Source of the DNA: Synanceia verrucosa
Lineage: Eukaryota > Chordata > Actinopteri > Perciformes > Synanceiidae
Direction: 5' to 3'
DNA: 64,000 nt
Assembly (NCBI GenBank): GCA_029721515.1
Contig: CM056569.1
Span: forward strand, 16,461,007-16,525,006
Positions 24,912-34,550 of the stretch are shown piece by piece. Under the pieces are notes generated by a model, which ran no database searches, was not told the DNA's origin, and was given only the letters and a program-made list of their open reading frames with translations. The stretch's first letter is position 1. Every line of letters begins with the position of its first letter. A program made the translations under genes and the position numbers.

Positions 24912-25135
24912 CCATCCAAAAACATGCATGGGGATTAGGTTAATTGGCTAATTTAAATTGACCGTAGGTGTGAATGTGAGTGTGAGTGATTGTCTGTCTC
25001 TATGTGTCCTGTGATGAACTGGAGACTTGTCCAGGGTGTACCCTGCCTTTCACCCTAAGACAGCTGGGATAGGCTCCAGCCCCCCATGACCCTATGAGGA
25101 TAAGATCCATTAGAAAATGGATGGATGGATGGATT
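24912..25135 (+). repeat. SINE-A, tail-only copy
   Basis: Very similar to 6788-7020, starting at the same CATCCAAAAACATGCATG point and ending in an ATGGATGG run. The bases just upstream (TAATCCCCA at 24907) are the inverted form of TGGGGATTA inside the element, giving a small hairpin at the 5' junction. Confidence 0.82.
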
Positions 25136-25254
25136 TCCAGCTCGGAGAACAACAGTTATAATGGTAGCAACTGGCTACCACAACATTTTTTTCTCAGTCA
25201 TAAAATGCTGAAATTGGGGACATTGTCCCGAAAATAGCTTTAAAAACAGGGACT

Positions 25255-25385
25255 GTCCCAGCAAATCATTTACCTAGTAACGGACAAATGCACCATATTG
25301 TAAAGGTAACTGTTTAAAGAGTATTAGTTACTGTCAAAAGTGATGGTGTTACAGTAATGCGCTACTAGTAGCGCATGATTTCAGT
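25255..25385. repeat. hAT-like repeat fragment
   Basis: AAATCATTTACCTAGTAACGGACAAATGCACCATATTGTAA and the following GTAACTG...TATTAGTTACTGT run correspond to 36278-36375. GTAACG/TTAC-rich ends like these occur in fish hAT-derived repeats. Ends are not resolved. Confidence 0.5.
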
Positions 25386-25873
25386 TAGGAAATCCTATAA
25401 AAATCATTTATTTATGAGTGATTCAATATTTGAATATTTAAAATGATTATGTTTAAACTGCCAAGAACAATGTAGTTTTTGTCCGCTCATATTCAAAAGT
25501 CTCTACTGTTGTCAACATCAGTGATTTTTCTCTATAACAAGTTAAACTGCTGTGAAAATGTCAATTACACAACCACATAAAAAAACAAATCAATATTACA
25601 ATTTCCAACAAGCAGAACCTGACGGCATTAAGCACAATGTTAAATGATATTTGGATATCGTCCACAGCAAGTTGATTTGTGGATATTGGAGACAATTAAT
25701 AAATAGCTCAGTGTGGAAAACTTAACTGAAGAATAAAGCTTAGGAATATTTCTAGTAGCATATAGAGATGTGATTATAACTATAGCTGAGTAATCTTAAT
25801 GATTTGGTATGGTGTGATATAATAAAACTAAATTTATGGTGTTCCATGGTGTTAAAACAGAGTATATAAAACA

Positions 25874-25965
25874 TTTTTTTTTTGGGGGGGGGCGGGGGGG
25901 GTAATTATAGATCACAAATGTTGTTGCAAGCCACATATAGAATATATGTACAGTATGTATATATA

Positions 25966-26012
<47 letters not shown>
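25874..26012. repeat. T/G homopolymer run and (TA)n microsatellite
   Basis: A T run (25874-25883) is followed directly by a G-rich run broken by single C (25884-25901). Then comes a long TA repeat from about 25957 to 26011 with one TTTA interruption. ORFs of alternating Tyr-Ile here are artefacts of the repeat. Confidence 0.85.
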
Positions 26013-26014
<2 letters not shown>

Positions 26015-26560
26015 CAATAATTAAATTCCAGAAAAGCGTTATAAGAATTATAAATAAAGTTCTCAATCGCGACACTATCAATCAATTATTTATAGAGTCA
26101 TGCAAATTAAAATGAATGGATATTGTATATGTAAAGATAATATAATATTATTTTGAGTACAGAATAAAAGCCTTCCTACTTGTATTCAATATTTTTTAAA
26201 TTAAGAGAAAAAAATGATAATTTATGGAGGCTGTGTGTCTTTGAAACATGCCATGTGAGAACTAATGTTAAATACAGATGTGTTTCATTTTTAGGAGTTG
26301 AAAGTTGTTGAAGTTGTGTAGATCTCTGTTGAGTTTTAAAAATAAGCATCGAAAGGTAAAATGATGAAGGATAACAATGCAAAACGATTGAAATTATTAA
26401 GAGGAACAGTTTTTATTTTGCTGATAGTCTGGATTTTATAGAAGGTACAGGATAGACAAAAATAAACCTCGGCTTCAGTCTATTCCTTTTTCTGTTACAG
26501 AGTTTGTTTTTGAGTATTTTGTTTACTGAGTGAGACTGATTAGTGTAAACATGTATGATT
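26013..26560 (+). mobile_element. L2-like LINE C-terminal fragment
   Basis: A frame starting at 26013 reads IKFQKSVIRIINKVLNRDT then QLFIESCKLK. After a frameshift it reads MDIVYVKII, and further on TCHVRTNVKYRCVSFLGV. These match the order of conserved blocks in the C-terminal region of L2/Rex-type LINE proteins (QK..IRII, LF......LKL.D, TRYRLRGV-like). Several frameshifts and stops make it a pseudogene. The TA microsatellite abuts its 5' end. Confidence 0.65.
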
Positions 26561-26624
26561 ATGTTTCATATGTTGCATGCACATAAATCAAAGCACATAT
26601 AATGTAACCAAAATAAACTCCTCA

Positions 26625-26738
26625 TTCATTCATTCATTCATTCATTCATTAAAGTGTTGCTCCTTAAAGAAAAAGAACAAGGAAAATTGTCAGTTCGGAG
26701 GTTTTGTGAGAACATTTCACACACACACACACACACAG
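26625..26738. repeat. (ATTC)n and (AC)n microsatellites
   Basis: A CATT tetranucleotide run lies at about 26622-26650 and an AC dinucleotide run at about 26718-26738. The 67-codon ORF spanning them is repeat-derived. Confidence 0.85.
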
Positions 26739-27069
26739 TCTACTTGGGGAGTCATTCCTCTCCTTTATACACAGCTTTAATTGCCACACTGTGGAAAGCC
26801 CCAGAATGAGTTGTTGCTTTGCTTTTCCAGTCAGTGGAGATGTATTATTGGCCTGATGAAGGAGGACCAGTTCAGTGTTTAGTAGGAGTTGCCCCTTTGG
26901 TCACACTCACATATACACCAGGACTGAGAGCCTATCAATTATACCTGACGAGGGTAAATGGACCAGTTCATAATATATAACCTACCTACCTACCTGCTGT
27001 ATCCTGACTGTTACTGTAGGAATAAAAAAGAGCAGGGCTATATGATCAGTGTGAGTGACTAGTTTCAAG

Positions 27070-27365
27070 ATCCATCCACTCATTTTCTTCCGCTTATCCT
27101 TACATAGAGTCCAGTTCATCGCAGGACACATAGAGACAGACAACCACTCACACTCACACCTACGGTCAGTTTAAATTAACCAATTAATCTAATCCCCATA
27201 CATGTTTTTGGATGGTGGGCGGAAGCTGGAGTACCAGAGAGAACACACGCAGACACAGGGAGAACATGCAAACTCCACACAGAAAGGCCCCAGGCTGGGA
27301 TTCAAACCCGGTACCTTCTTGCTGTGAGGCGACAGTGCTAACCACTACACCACCGTGCCGCCCTG
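27070..27365 (-). repeat. SINE-A, full-length copy with target duplication
   Basis: On the minus strand it starts GGGCGGCACGGTGGTGTAG, has GTGGTTAGCAC (A box) and GGGTTTGAATCCC (degenerate B box), and ends in a GGATGG tail. The tail region carries an internal deletion relative to 6788-7020. AAGATCCAT at 27067-27075 and 27370-27378 is a plausible 9-bp target duplication from retroposition. Confidence 0.85.
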
Positions 27366-27448
27366 CTCAAAGATCCATACTTATTATTTTATGTTTCTAC
27401 CAATGTTTACATGCTGCCAACCTGCATTTAGCCACTACCTGAAACACT

Positions 27449-27905
27449 GTGTTTTATGCTGTGGTTCATTTACACTGGAAGTCAGAAGTCGGAGCTGGGA
27501 ATGACGTCACATCCAAGTTGGCGGAGTTCCAGTAAACAAGTGGGAAAACCAAGTTTGTGCTTTCTCTGTCAGAATATAGAAAGCTAAAGCAGCAATATGA
27601 GGTCCACCTCAAACACAATTAATAGGCACAAAGAAGACGCAGAGGGTGTGTGTTTGTTCTCCAACATAATTCTATTGGGAAAAACATTTGATGAAAAAAA
27701 GGACTGTAGGTTGTAACGTATAACGCTACATGGCGCTAATCCAGGGCGCTCCCATCTTGGATGATGACGTTTTGGTCAAGTCGGGGTTGGTGAGGTTAGT
27801 CCAACTTTATGAGTCAGAAATCCAACTTTGGGAGCGTTCCCATTAATATTTGCGACTCGGAAATTCCAACTTCCAACTTACAAATGGAATGCAGCATTAG
27901 TGCAT
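27449..27905 (+). mobile_element. hAT-like MITE (family H), copy 1
   Basis: Aligns, inverted, with 45238-45700: shared blocks include AACACAATTAATAGGCAC/GTGCCTATCAATTGTGTT, GTGTTTGTTCTCCA and the CAAGATGG/GATGACGTTTTGG region. Ends are inverted: ATGCTGTGGTTCATTT versus ATGCTGCATTCCATTT (reverse complement of the right). Possible 8-bp flanks AAACACTG and AAGCACTG differ by one base. No transposase. Confidence 0.7.
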
Positions 27906-28327
27906 TTCAAAGCACTGACATTACACACATCCAAAAATATGACAGACGTGCATTAAATAAACAGACTGACACTGCAGTAACACTTGTAGAGAGAGCTGCA
28001 CCACAGTGTTCTCATTGTTCACACCTGCAATATTTTACATATTTCTCATCTATAGATGTGTAATAACACCTCTATTCTTCACTGTAAAATACTTCTGCTG
28101 CCTTTATTGCACCAGTTGTTCCATTTTGTTCATCTTTTTGACCTTATTTCTATTTCATTTTTATTCTTTTTTATTGTGGCACTATCCACTTTTCTGCTGT
28201 GGTGTTGCAACTTACCCTGTTCATGGGACTAACAAAGGATTATCTTATTATATGGCTTGTTTCTGAATACAGGCTGTGTATTTCTCTGTGTACTTTCACA
28301 GTATTTATACAGCACTTTAACCTGCTT

Positions 28328-28435
28328 TACTCAAAAAGTCATGGATGGATTTTGATGAAATTTTCAGGGTTTGACGGAAGTGGCCTAACTTAAAACTGAT
28401 TCATTTTTGGTGGTGATCAGATCTGATTCGATGGC
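28328..28435. repeat. Foldback family F fragment
   Basis: Carries the GAAGTGGCCTAACTTAAAACTGATTCAT core found in 4981-5294, preceded by a CTCAAAAAGTCATGGATGG variant and followed by GGTGGTGATCAGATC as in 35036-35060. One arm only. Confidence 0.65.
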
Positions 28436-28449
28436 ACCTCCAAGAATTA

Positions 28450-29650
28450 ATCACTTTTAAGTCAGGTCTAAGCTGAACATAGATGCACCGTGGACTAAAT
28501 TAATTATAAATACCACATCTTATCCACCTTTTAGCTGCAGCCATAAAGGACCTTAACCTGCTTCAAGCTTCATGTGGAGTAAAGAATCAGAGGTGGGGTG
28601 TGTTTTGGTCAGTGATGGTGGAGGTATTCACACTCAAAGTTCCCAAAAGTAGCAGTTCTGCCATATATTGATATACTTTTAACATGCATCAAAAGGTCAC
28701 GGGTGGATTTGAGCTGCTGCTAAACCGAAACAAATACTTTTGCAGCATAAGTAAGCCTATAAATCAGTAATTTAATGTAATTCTGAAAAGTCACTGTATT
28801 TATTTAACAAATAGAAACTGTATGTTTGCTGTGATCATCATTTGATAATCATACATTTTAGCTTTTTGCAGTACAATTGAGACCGGTATGTACCAGCAGG
28901 TACTGAGGTGGTTGAACATGAAAATAAGTTCATCATCATCTTTAAGACATGAAAAGCTGGTGATGTCTCCATGTTCACGCTGCTGATCTCACTCTGAAAA
29001 GGCTGTTCAAAGCCTTGAGCGCAGTGGACCTCTGAAAGCTGGCCTTGCTGCTCGCTGTCACAAACAAAAGCTCTGCTAAACATCAGACATCAAACAGGCT
29101 CTTACCAGCAACCATCAAAGACTTCTTTACCTCCCTGGCTCTTCTGCACATGAAAAAAGCTCAGTTTGTATTTATGTATTGGTTTGCTTTTCAGCAGCTG
29201 GGCCTCTTCTTCACATCAAACCTTCATGAAACATAACCAATGGCAAGAGGGCTTTATGCACAGGCTTATATCGATCCCTGTTTAGTCAATTCAGAGTATT
29301 CAAGTGGCACAATTAGCACAGCATTGTAACATATCCAGCCAGTATGGGACACCTGAATAATATGTTCTAATATTATGTGTCTCAGGCCTCAGGTTGAAGG
29401 TGCCACATGAAAAACAGTCCTATCTAAACATGTCCAATAGCTGTTCCAGAGTAATCACATGAAATTATAGAATGTCCCTTCTGTCTCCAATGAAAGAATG
29501 GGAATGATCAAAGCAGTGTGCCCATTCCATGTGTTAACACCAGGCAGGTAATCACAACCAGAGGGTTCCCACTAAACACAGCACAGGAGATTTATACAAG
29601 ATAAAAGACGACACATTAACATAACAACAGTGAGGAGGAGAGGAAGAATA
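28450..29650. other. No gene recognised
   Basis: Short ORFs only (81 codons on the minus strand at 28838-29083). No exon or repeat supported. Confidence 0.4.
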
Positions 29651-29671
29651 TCAACAGTTCCGTGTCTGTAT

Positions 29672-29732
<61 letters not shown>
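29651..29732. repeat. Left arm of palindrome around the Tc1 element
   Basis: TCAACAGTTCCGTGTCTGTA, then eight CA units, then a TA run. The exact reverse complement, including eight TG units, is at 31361-31408. The Tc1 element starts immediately after the TA at 29731-29732. Confidence 0.85.
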
Positions 29733-29735
<3 letters not shown>

Positions 29736-31338
29736 TCATGGAAAAAATTATTAGACCACCCTTGTTTTCTTCAATTGCTTGTTCATTCTAATATCTGGTA
29801 CCACTAAACGTATAATACAATGAACACAACAAAAAATGCAGCTGGTCACATAATACTTTATGTCCTATTTGACATTCTTAAGCTTAATTGATTCCCAGGG
29901 TATATAAGAGGCCATTTCATGTCACAAGCAGCACTGCACATGCAAAGGCCTAGAGTGGTTTCCTGCTTACATTCAAGCCGTAGCACAACTCAGAAGTTGT
30001 CAGCTCTCACATAATGCCTAAAACAAAAGAATTATGTGAAGCAGCAAAGGCAGCCATCTTGGCACTGCTGGAAATTGGCATGAGTGAGAGACAGGTAGCG
30101 AAAAACTGAAGATCTCCAAGACAGCCGTTCATTCCAACAAAAAAACAAGCTGAACATGGCACTACCAAATTGCTACCTGGCCGTGGCAGGAAACGTCTTT
30201 CTACTCCCACGAGATGACCGTGCACTCATCCGTTCCTGTGTCAGGAATCGTCATCAGACCTCCAGGGACCTTAAAAATGAGTGGGCACTGTCGAGAAATG
30301 TGACTTGCTCGGCAAGGACAGTTCGAAACCGACTTGTTGAAGCTGGTTTGAAGTCACACAGAGCACGCAAGAAGCCCTTCATCAATGAAAGGCAGAGGAA
30401 GGCCCGGTTACTCTTTGCTCGAGACCACAAGGATTGGACTGTTGATGATTGGGCTAAGGTTCTCTTCAGTGATGAATCCAATTTTGAATTGATGCCCACT
30501 CCAGCCAACTTACTGGTTAGGAGGAAGCCTGGAGAAGCTTACAACCCAGACTGTCTTGCCCCTACAGTAAAACATGGGGGTGGATCAGTCATGATCTGGG
30601 GTTGTTTCAGTCTGAGTGGAACAGGGCAAATGCAATTGTGTGAAGGCCGAATGAACCAGGTCAAGTACAGGACTACTCTTGAAAACAGTCTTCTTCCATC
30701 AGCTGGAAAACTCTTTCCTGCCTCGAATGACTGGATTTTCCAACAAGACAATGCCCCTTGCCACACGGCAAGGTCAGTTAAAGCCTGGATGGAGAACCAC
30801 AACATTCGCACCATGCCTTGGCCTGCTCAATCACCAGATCTTAATCCAATTGAAAACCTGTGGAAAATCATCAAACTCAAAATGGAGAACCACAAGCCCA
30901 AAAACAAAGAAAGTTTGTTTGAATTTGTCCAACAGGAATGGGCTGCTGTGACAGCAGAACAATGTCAGAAGCTGGTGGAGAGCATGCCAAGACGCATGGC
31001 TGCAGTCATCAAAAAAAAAGGTTACGCAATCAAGTATTAACTCTTGTGTGTATCATGTGTTTAAAGCAAACAGAAAAGAAAACATGGAATGCTTAAAAGT
31101 AGTGTTTTTGGCGGTACAATGCCATAGCTATTGATGTAAGAATTTAAGTAATTTTGGTTATTATCAAGAAAACCATGGAAAATGAATAATCCTTAGTTCT
31201 TAAATTAAACTCTCATGAGCTATTTTTGTTGTTATCATTATAATTGTCCAAACAAATGTACCTTTAGTTGAGCCAGGCATTAAAATTAACAAGAAATTGA
31301 AGAAAACAAGGGTGGTCTAATAATTTTTTCCATGACTG
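29733..31338 (+). mobile_element. Tc1-like transposon, nearly complete
   Basis: A 1606-bp element flanked by TA at 29731-29732 and 31339-31340, the Tc1/mariner target. Terminal inverted repeats extend about 67 bp with few mismatches. The outermost 41 bases are identical, starting CAGTCATGGAAAAAATTATT. One transposase reading frame lies between them (30014-31040). Target TA lies inside a TA microsatellite at the centre of a longer palindrome. The preserved ends suggest it could still be cross-mobilised, which is an inference. Confidence 0.93.
30014..31040 (+). pseudogene. Tc1 transposase, N-terminal frameshifts
   Basis: The main open frame starts at an internal ATG (30156) and gives 294 residues with an intact DDE domain: D106 in FSDESNF, D198 in FQQDNAPCHTA and E233 in SPDLNPIENLW. 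There are 34 residues between the last two (DD34E), the Tc1 arrangement. The DNA-binding part is out of frame. A start at 30014 gives MPKTKELCEAAKAAI and a helix-turn-helix (EIGMSERQVAK), stopping at 30107. Other frames then continue it (LKISKTAVHSNKK; GRGRKR, an AT-hook-like motif near 30179). At least three indels within about 120 bp separate these blocks. The 294-residue product would lack the paired HTH domains and should not transpose. A sequencing error cannot be excluded for any single homopolymer indel (for example the A run at 30101). Confidence 0.88.
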
Positions 31339-31408
31339 TATATATACATGTATATACGTATATATATATATGTGTGTGTGTGTGTGTATACAGACACGGA
31401 ACTGTTGA
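31339..31408. repeat. Right arm of palindrome around the Tc1 element
   Basis: TA-rich sequence, eight TG units, then TATACAGACACGGAACTGTT, the mirror of 29651-29690. Similarity stops at 31408, so the palindrome predates or encloses the Tc1 insertion. Confidence 0.85.
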
Positions 31409-31580
31409 CTGTATATATATATATATATATATATAGATATATAGATATATACATGTATATATACATATATACATGTATATATCTATATATCCATATATAT
31501 ATATACACATATATATATATATATAGATATATAGATATACATATAAGGAAAGATAGACAGATAGATAGATAGATAGATGG
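31409..31580. repeat. Compound TA/GATA microsatellite
   Basis: TA runs interspersed with GATA, CATG and TATC units, ending in an AGAT repeat at about 31553-31578. ORFs of Tyr-Ile here are repeat artefacts. Confidence 0.88.
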
Positions 31581-31611
31581 TCCAGTGGGTCAGTGAGAAG
31601 AAAGCAGGTAC

Positions 31612-31731
31612 CTTCAGGTTCCAGAGACTAGTGGTGGAGGTCTCGTCTTTCTGGAAGAAGCTTTCAGTCTTTTGTCCGAGGCTGAGCAGGTCTTCTGGTG
31701 GTTGACCCTGAGTCTGCAAGATGGACCTTAT
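31612..31731 (-). pseudogene. HIPK-like exon: IRSILQTQGQPPEDLL block
   Basis: Forty codons without a stop between an acceptor (TATCTTCAG) and a donor (GTACCTGC), phase 0 at both ends. It corresponds to the kinase αG-αH segment after LYP..YD in HIPKs (IRYISQTQG-like, then LWRLK-like). The preceding exon ends TATGATATG, so splicing restores YDM-IRSI. Confidence 0.85.
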
Positions 31732-32026
31732 CTGAAGATACAAAACAACATCAAGTAATGCTGGGAGTCCAGGTCGAGGACTTTCACAGAGTTTTAAAGC
31801 TCTGTCTCCAGTCCTTTTAGTGTTCATAAATGCATTAGCAGGATTTTACCGTGAGAAAACAACCACTCAGAGTTGAGGTCTGTCACTATGGCAGCTGTCA
31901 ATTACTGAAACTAACAATCTCTGATCAAACGAACATAAAGAATATTCTGTTTCTGTAATGACTATAGACAAGTGACTAATAGATAATGTCTTCACGACAT
32001 AGGATCAAACTTGATGCAGTTTTTAC

Positions 32027-32100
32027 CATATCATATTTACTCATGGGGTAGAGCCTAAAGCCAAGGTACAGCTCAGCAGCGACGCAGCCCACAGTTCAGC
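32027..32100 (-). pseudogene. HIPK-like exon, distal part after the transposon
   Basis: Reads EAELW then GCVAAELYLGFRLYP and SKYDM, followed by a GTAAAA donor. This is kinase subdomain IX (DMWSLGCVAAEL in HIPKs) with about two codons missing after Trp. The transposon remnant ends immediately upstream of it. Confidence 0.8.
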
Positions 32101-32981
32101 TTCACTTTTATGTTCATCAAACCACTCTGTCACCAGTCTTGCTGTGTGTATTAGTGCTTTATCATCCTGATACACGGCATCACCTTCAGGATACAATGTT
32201 TGAACCATTGGGTGCACATGGTCCTCCAGAATGGTTCAGTAGTCCTTGGCAGTGACGTGTCCATCTAGTACAAGTATTGGGTCTAGGGAATGTCACGATA
32301 TTGCAGCCCAAACCATCACTGATCCACCCCCATGCTTCACTGTAGGCATGCAACAGTCTGGGTGGTACGCTTCTTTGGGGCTTCTCCACACCATAACTCT
32401 CCTGAATGTGGGAAAGACAGTAAAGTAGAGTCAAAAACTCATCAGAGAACAATACATGTTTCACATTGTCCACAGCCCAAGATTTTCACTGCTGGCACCA
32501 TTGAAACTCACGTTTGGCATTGGTACGAGTGACCGAAGGTTTGGCTATAGCAGCCCGGCCATGGATATTGACCCTGTGGAGCTCCAGACGGACAGTTTTG
32601 GTGGAAACAGGAGAGTTGAGGTGCACATTTAATTCTGCAGTGAGCTGAGCAGCTGTGGTTTTATGTATTTTGGATACATCCCTTTCAGACAGCTTCCTCT
32701 TGCGTCCACAGTTCCTCCTGTTGGATGTGGTTCATCCTTCTTGGTGGTATGCTGACATTACCATGGATACCGTGGCTTTTGATACATCACAAAGACTTGC
32801 TGTCTTGGTCACAGATGCACCAGCAAGACGTGCACCAACAATTTGTCCTCTTTTGAACTCTGATATGTCATCCATAATGTTGTGTGCATTGCAATATTTG
32901 AAGCAAAACTGTGCTATCACTCTGCTAATTGAACCTTCACACTCTGCTCTTTCTGGTGCAATGTACAATCAATGAAGTCTG
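32101..32981 (-). mobile_element. Tc1-like transposon relic inside the kinase exon
   Basis: The minus strand begins CAGACTTCATTGATTGTACA right after the exon's TA. An ATG at 32873-32875 gives MDDISEFKRGQIVGARLAG and a helix-turn-helix (VTKTASLCDVSKATVS). Later blocks are FSDEF, GVEKPQRS, the HGGG-equivalent region (WGWISDGLGCN), a DGHVTA segment and QDDKALIHTA with the second Asp. Multiple frameshifts and stops are present. The third catalytic Glu and the 3' inverted repeat are missing, because the sequence passes straight into kinase coding. So it is a 3'-deleted insertion. Confidence 0.85.
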
Positions 32982-33011
32982 TAGGGAAGCCCCAAAAGAA
33001 TCTCTGGAGAC
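32982..33011 (-). pseudogene. HIPK-like exon, proximal part before the transposon
   Basis: After a CCTCTCTCAG acceptor the frame reads (R)SPEILLGLPY, the P+1/APE-equivalent segment of HIPKs, and is cut at a TA (32982-32983) by the transposon end. Splice phase matches the upstream exon, whose last two bases are AG of the Arg codon. Confidence 0.8.
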
Positions 33012-33206
33012 CTGAGAGAGGAACAACTGTCATGATCACACTCACCATGATGATCATTTCCACCATTATGACAGCCATCTGCATCACTGACAACTCACAC
33101 TACTATGACTTGTAGCACTGCTGCAGTAAAACCACTCTCAGTGTTTCTACTCTCAGTACAGCACCAAAACACCGCTAACAGAGCTAACATGGCTCCAGCT
33201 GCTCAC

Positions 33207-33378
33207 CTGTATGGACGGGTCTGGATGTAGGAGCCCTGTCTGGCTGCTGACACGTGATCAGCCAGGCCGAAGTCAATCACTTTGACCCTGAAAGGCTTCT
33301 CTTGTAAATCACGTACTCCAGCTTGAGGTCTGCGTGCATTATGCCCACAGCCTTCAAGTGTTTGAGTGCGGTGGCGAG
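33207..33378 (-). pseudogene. HIPK-like exon: catalytic loop and DFG
   Basis: 172 bp between acceptor ...CTCTTTCAG and donor GTGAGC. It encodes ALKHLKAVGIMHADLKLEYV and, after a net frameshift, PFRVKVIDFGLADHVSAAR and GSYIQTRPYR. The loop Asn that binds magnesium in HxDLKxEN is Tyr here. About ten bases appear deleted between the two frames compared with HIPKs. Confidence 0.85.
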
Positions 33379-33480
33379 CTGAAAGAGTGTTTAATGGATT
33401 TAGACACTCATTTAATCAGCAGGGCAATGACATAGTGTGAGTATACTTTAGTGAGTCTTTGTTAATGCAGGAGGACACAC

Positions 33481-33590
33481 CTGTTGGACAACAGGTCTGA
33501 TCTCTTTCACGAGCAGAGGTTGGAAATGTCTCTCCTTCATGACGTTGTAAAGTCATTATGTAGCCTTAATTCCTTTTGCACAAAACTTGC
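33481..33590 (-). pseudogene. HIPK-like exon: KERHFQPLLVKEIRPVVQQ
   Basis: The frame LYNVMKERHFQPLL then VKEIRPVVQQ ends at a GTGTGT donor (33480). The upstream limit is uncertain: the frame is broken just before LYNVM, and weak similarity may continue to about 33590. It corresponds to helix αD-αE of HIPK kinases. Confidence 0.75.
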
Positions 33591-33599
33591 TCAGCAAAG

Positions 33600-34550
33600 A
33601 TGGGAAATGCTATCAAATTGTTTGTTTAGACTAGTCTGAATATTACATCGATAAAAAATAGTATCTGAAATTACATATAAATCACAAATCATCTACTTCT
33701 GCAACAGTTTATTTTCATAAACCCCACCGGTGAAGAGCCTTTTTGGCATATTGAGAAGGAAAAGGGATGAAAATTAAATGGAAGAAGGTGGAGTCACTTT
33801 TACTTTGTAGCCTGCAATGAAAATAAGCATACAACAGGTCCAGGAAATGTCTAGAAAAACTCTAGAGAGCTTAAAACTGAATTCCTGAATCTAAAGCTCT
33901 GCAAGTGCAACAAGTGCAACTTTTATCACCTTTCCATTTGCAACAACTGATGTCTTTACAGACGGTCTGTAGGCATGATGACCATGACACCAAGCCAGCT
34001 GAATGTAGTCCAGATGACACAAGACACCATCTATAGGGGAATCAGTACAATCTGACACAGACACGCTCAAATGAATGCACATACTAATGATCCAGACTGT
34101 TACTGCAGCACATTTTCAGTCAGTCGGCTTTGAGCTGCTGGAGTGATGGCAGGGTCGAGGGAACAGAAAGTGGGCCAAAGACAACAATCTGCAGTACACA
34201 GCGTCTAATCCAGGAAGCAACTTCTCCCACTGCAGGACATGTTTATGAATAATCAGAGAAAAGACAAATGACTGGCTTTCTAATTGCTTCTGTAAAGTTA
34301 TAGAGGCATTAAGCAAATGGAAATAAATGAGCTAGGCTAAAATCTACCAACCGTTTTTCATGACAGACAGTGACTCCATGAGTAAAATACACATAACAAA
34401 AGCAGTAATGATGATGCAGATACCAATTTAGGAAAATAAATATATATAACATATGACACATGTTAACTGTGTTGGTCGCCATGTCATCTGGTTATTCTGT
34501 ACATGGTAACTCCACATAATGTAATACTAGAAAAGCGCTCAGAGAGTGCA
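33600..34550. other. No gene recognised upstream of kinase fragment
   Basis: I looked on the minus strand for the missing HIPK N-lobe (glycine loop, VAIK lysine) and saw none. ORFs are below 75 codons without domains. Confidence 0.45.

Larger units (their letters stand above)
31612..33590 (-). pseudogene. HIPK-like protein kinase pseudogene (partial)
   Basis: Four exon-sized blocks encode, in order on the minus strand, a HIPK-type kinase C-lobe: KERHFQPLLVKEIRPVVQQ (33481-33590), LATALKHLKAVGIMHADLK to QTRPYR (33207-33378), SPEILLGLPY (32982-33011) continuing as GCVAAELYLGFRLYP (32027-32100), and IRSILQTQGQPPEDLL to WNLK (31612-31731). All junctions are GT-AG and phases match across them, so this is an unprocessed gene copy. 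Lesions: a Tc1-like element splits the third block; a frameshift lies before PFRVKVIDFG; the catalytic loop reads HADLKLEYV, where HIPKs have Asn in place of Tyr. DFG is kept. The ATP-binding N-lobe and C-terminal regions were not found. HIPKs are nuclear Ser/Thr/Tyr kinases; this copy should be inactive. The family call rests on motif order from memory. Confidence 0.82.

Noticed and set aside
25796..26017. Tyr-Ile repeat ORFs here and at 31286-31572
   Set aside because: Direct translations of TA microsatellites.
31612..33590. A live HIPK gene with the Tc1 element as an intron
   Set aside because: The transposon lacks splice sites at its borders, codons are missing at the exit point, and a separate frameshift and a lost catalytic-loop Asn occur upstream.
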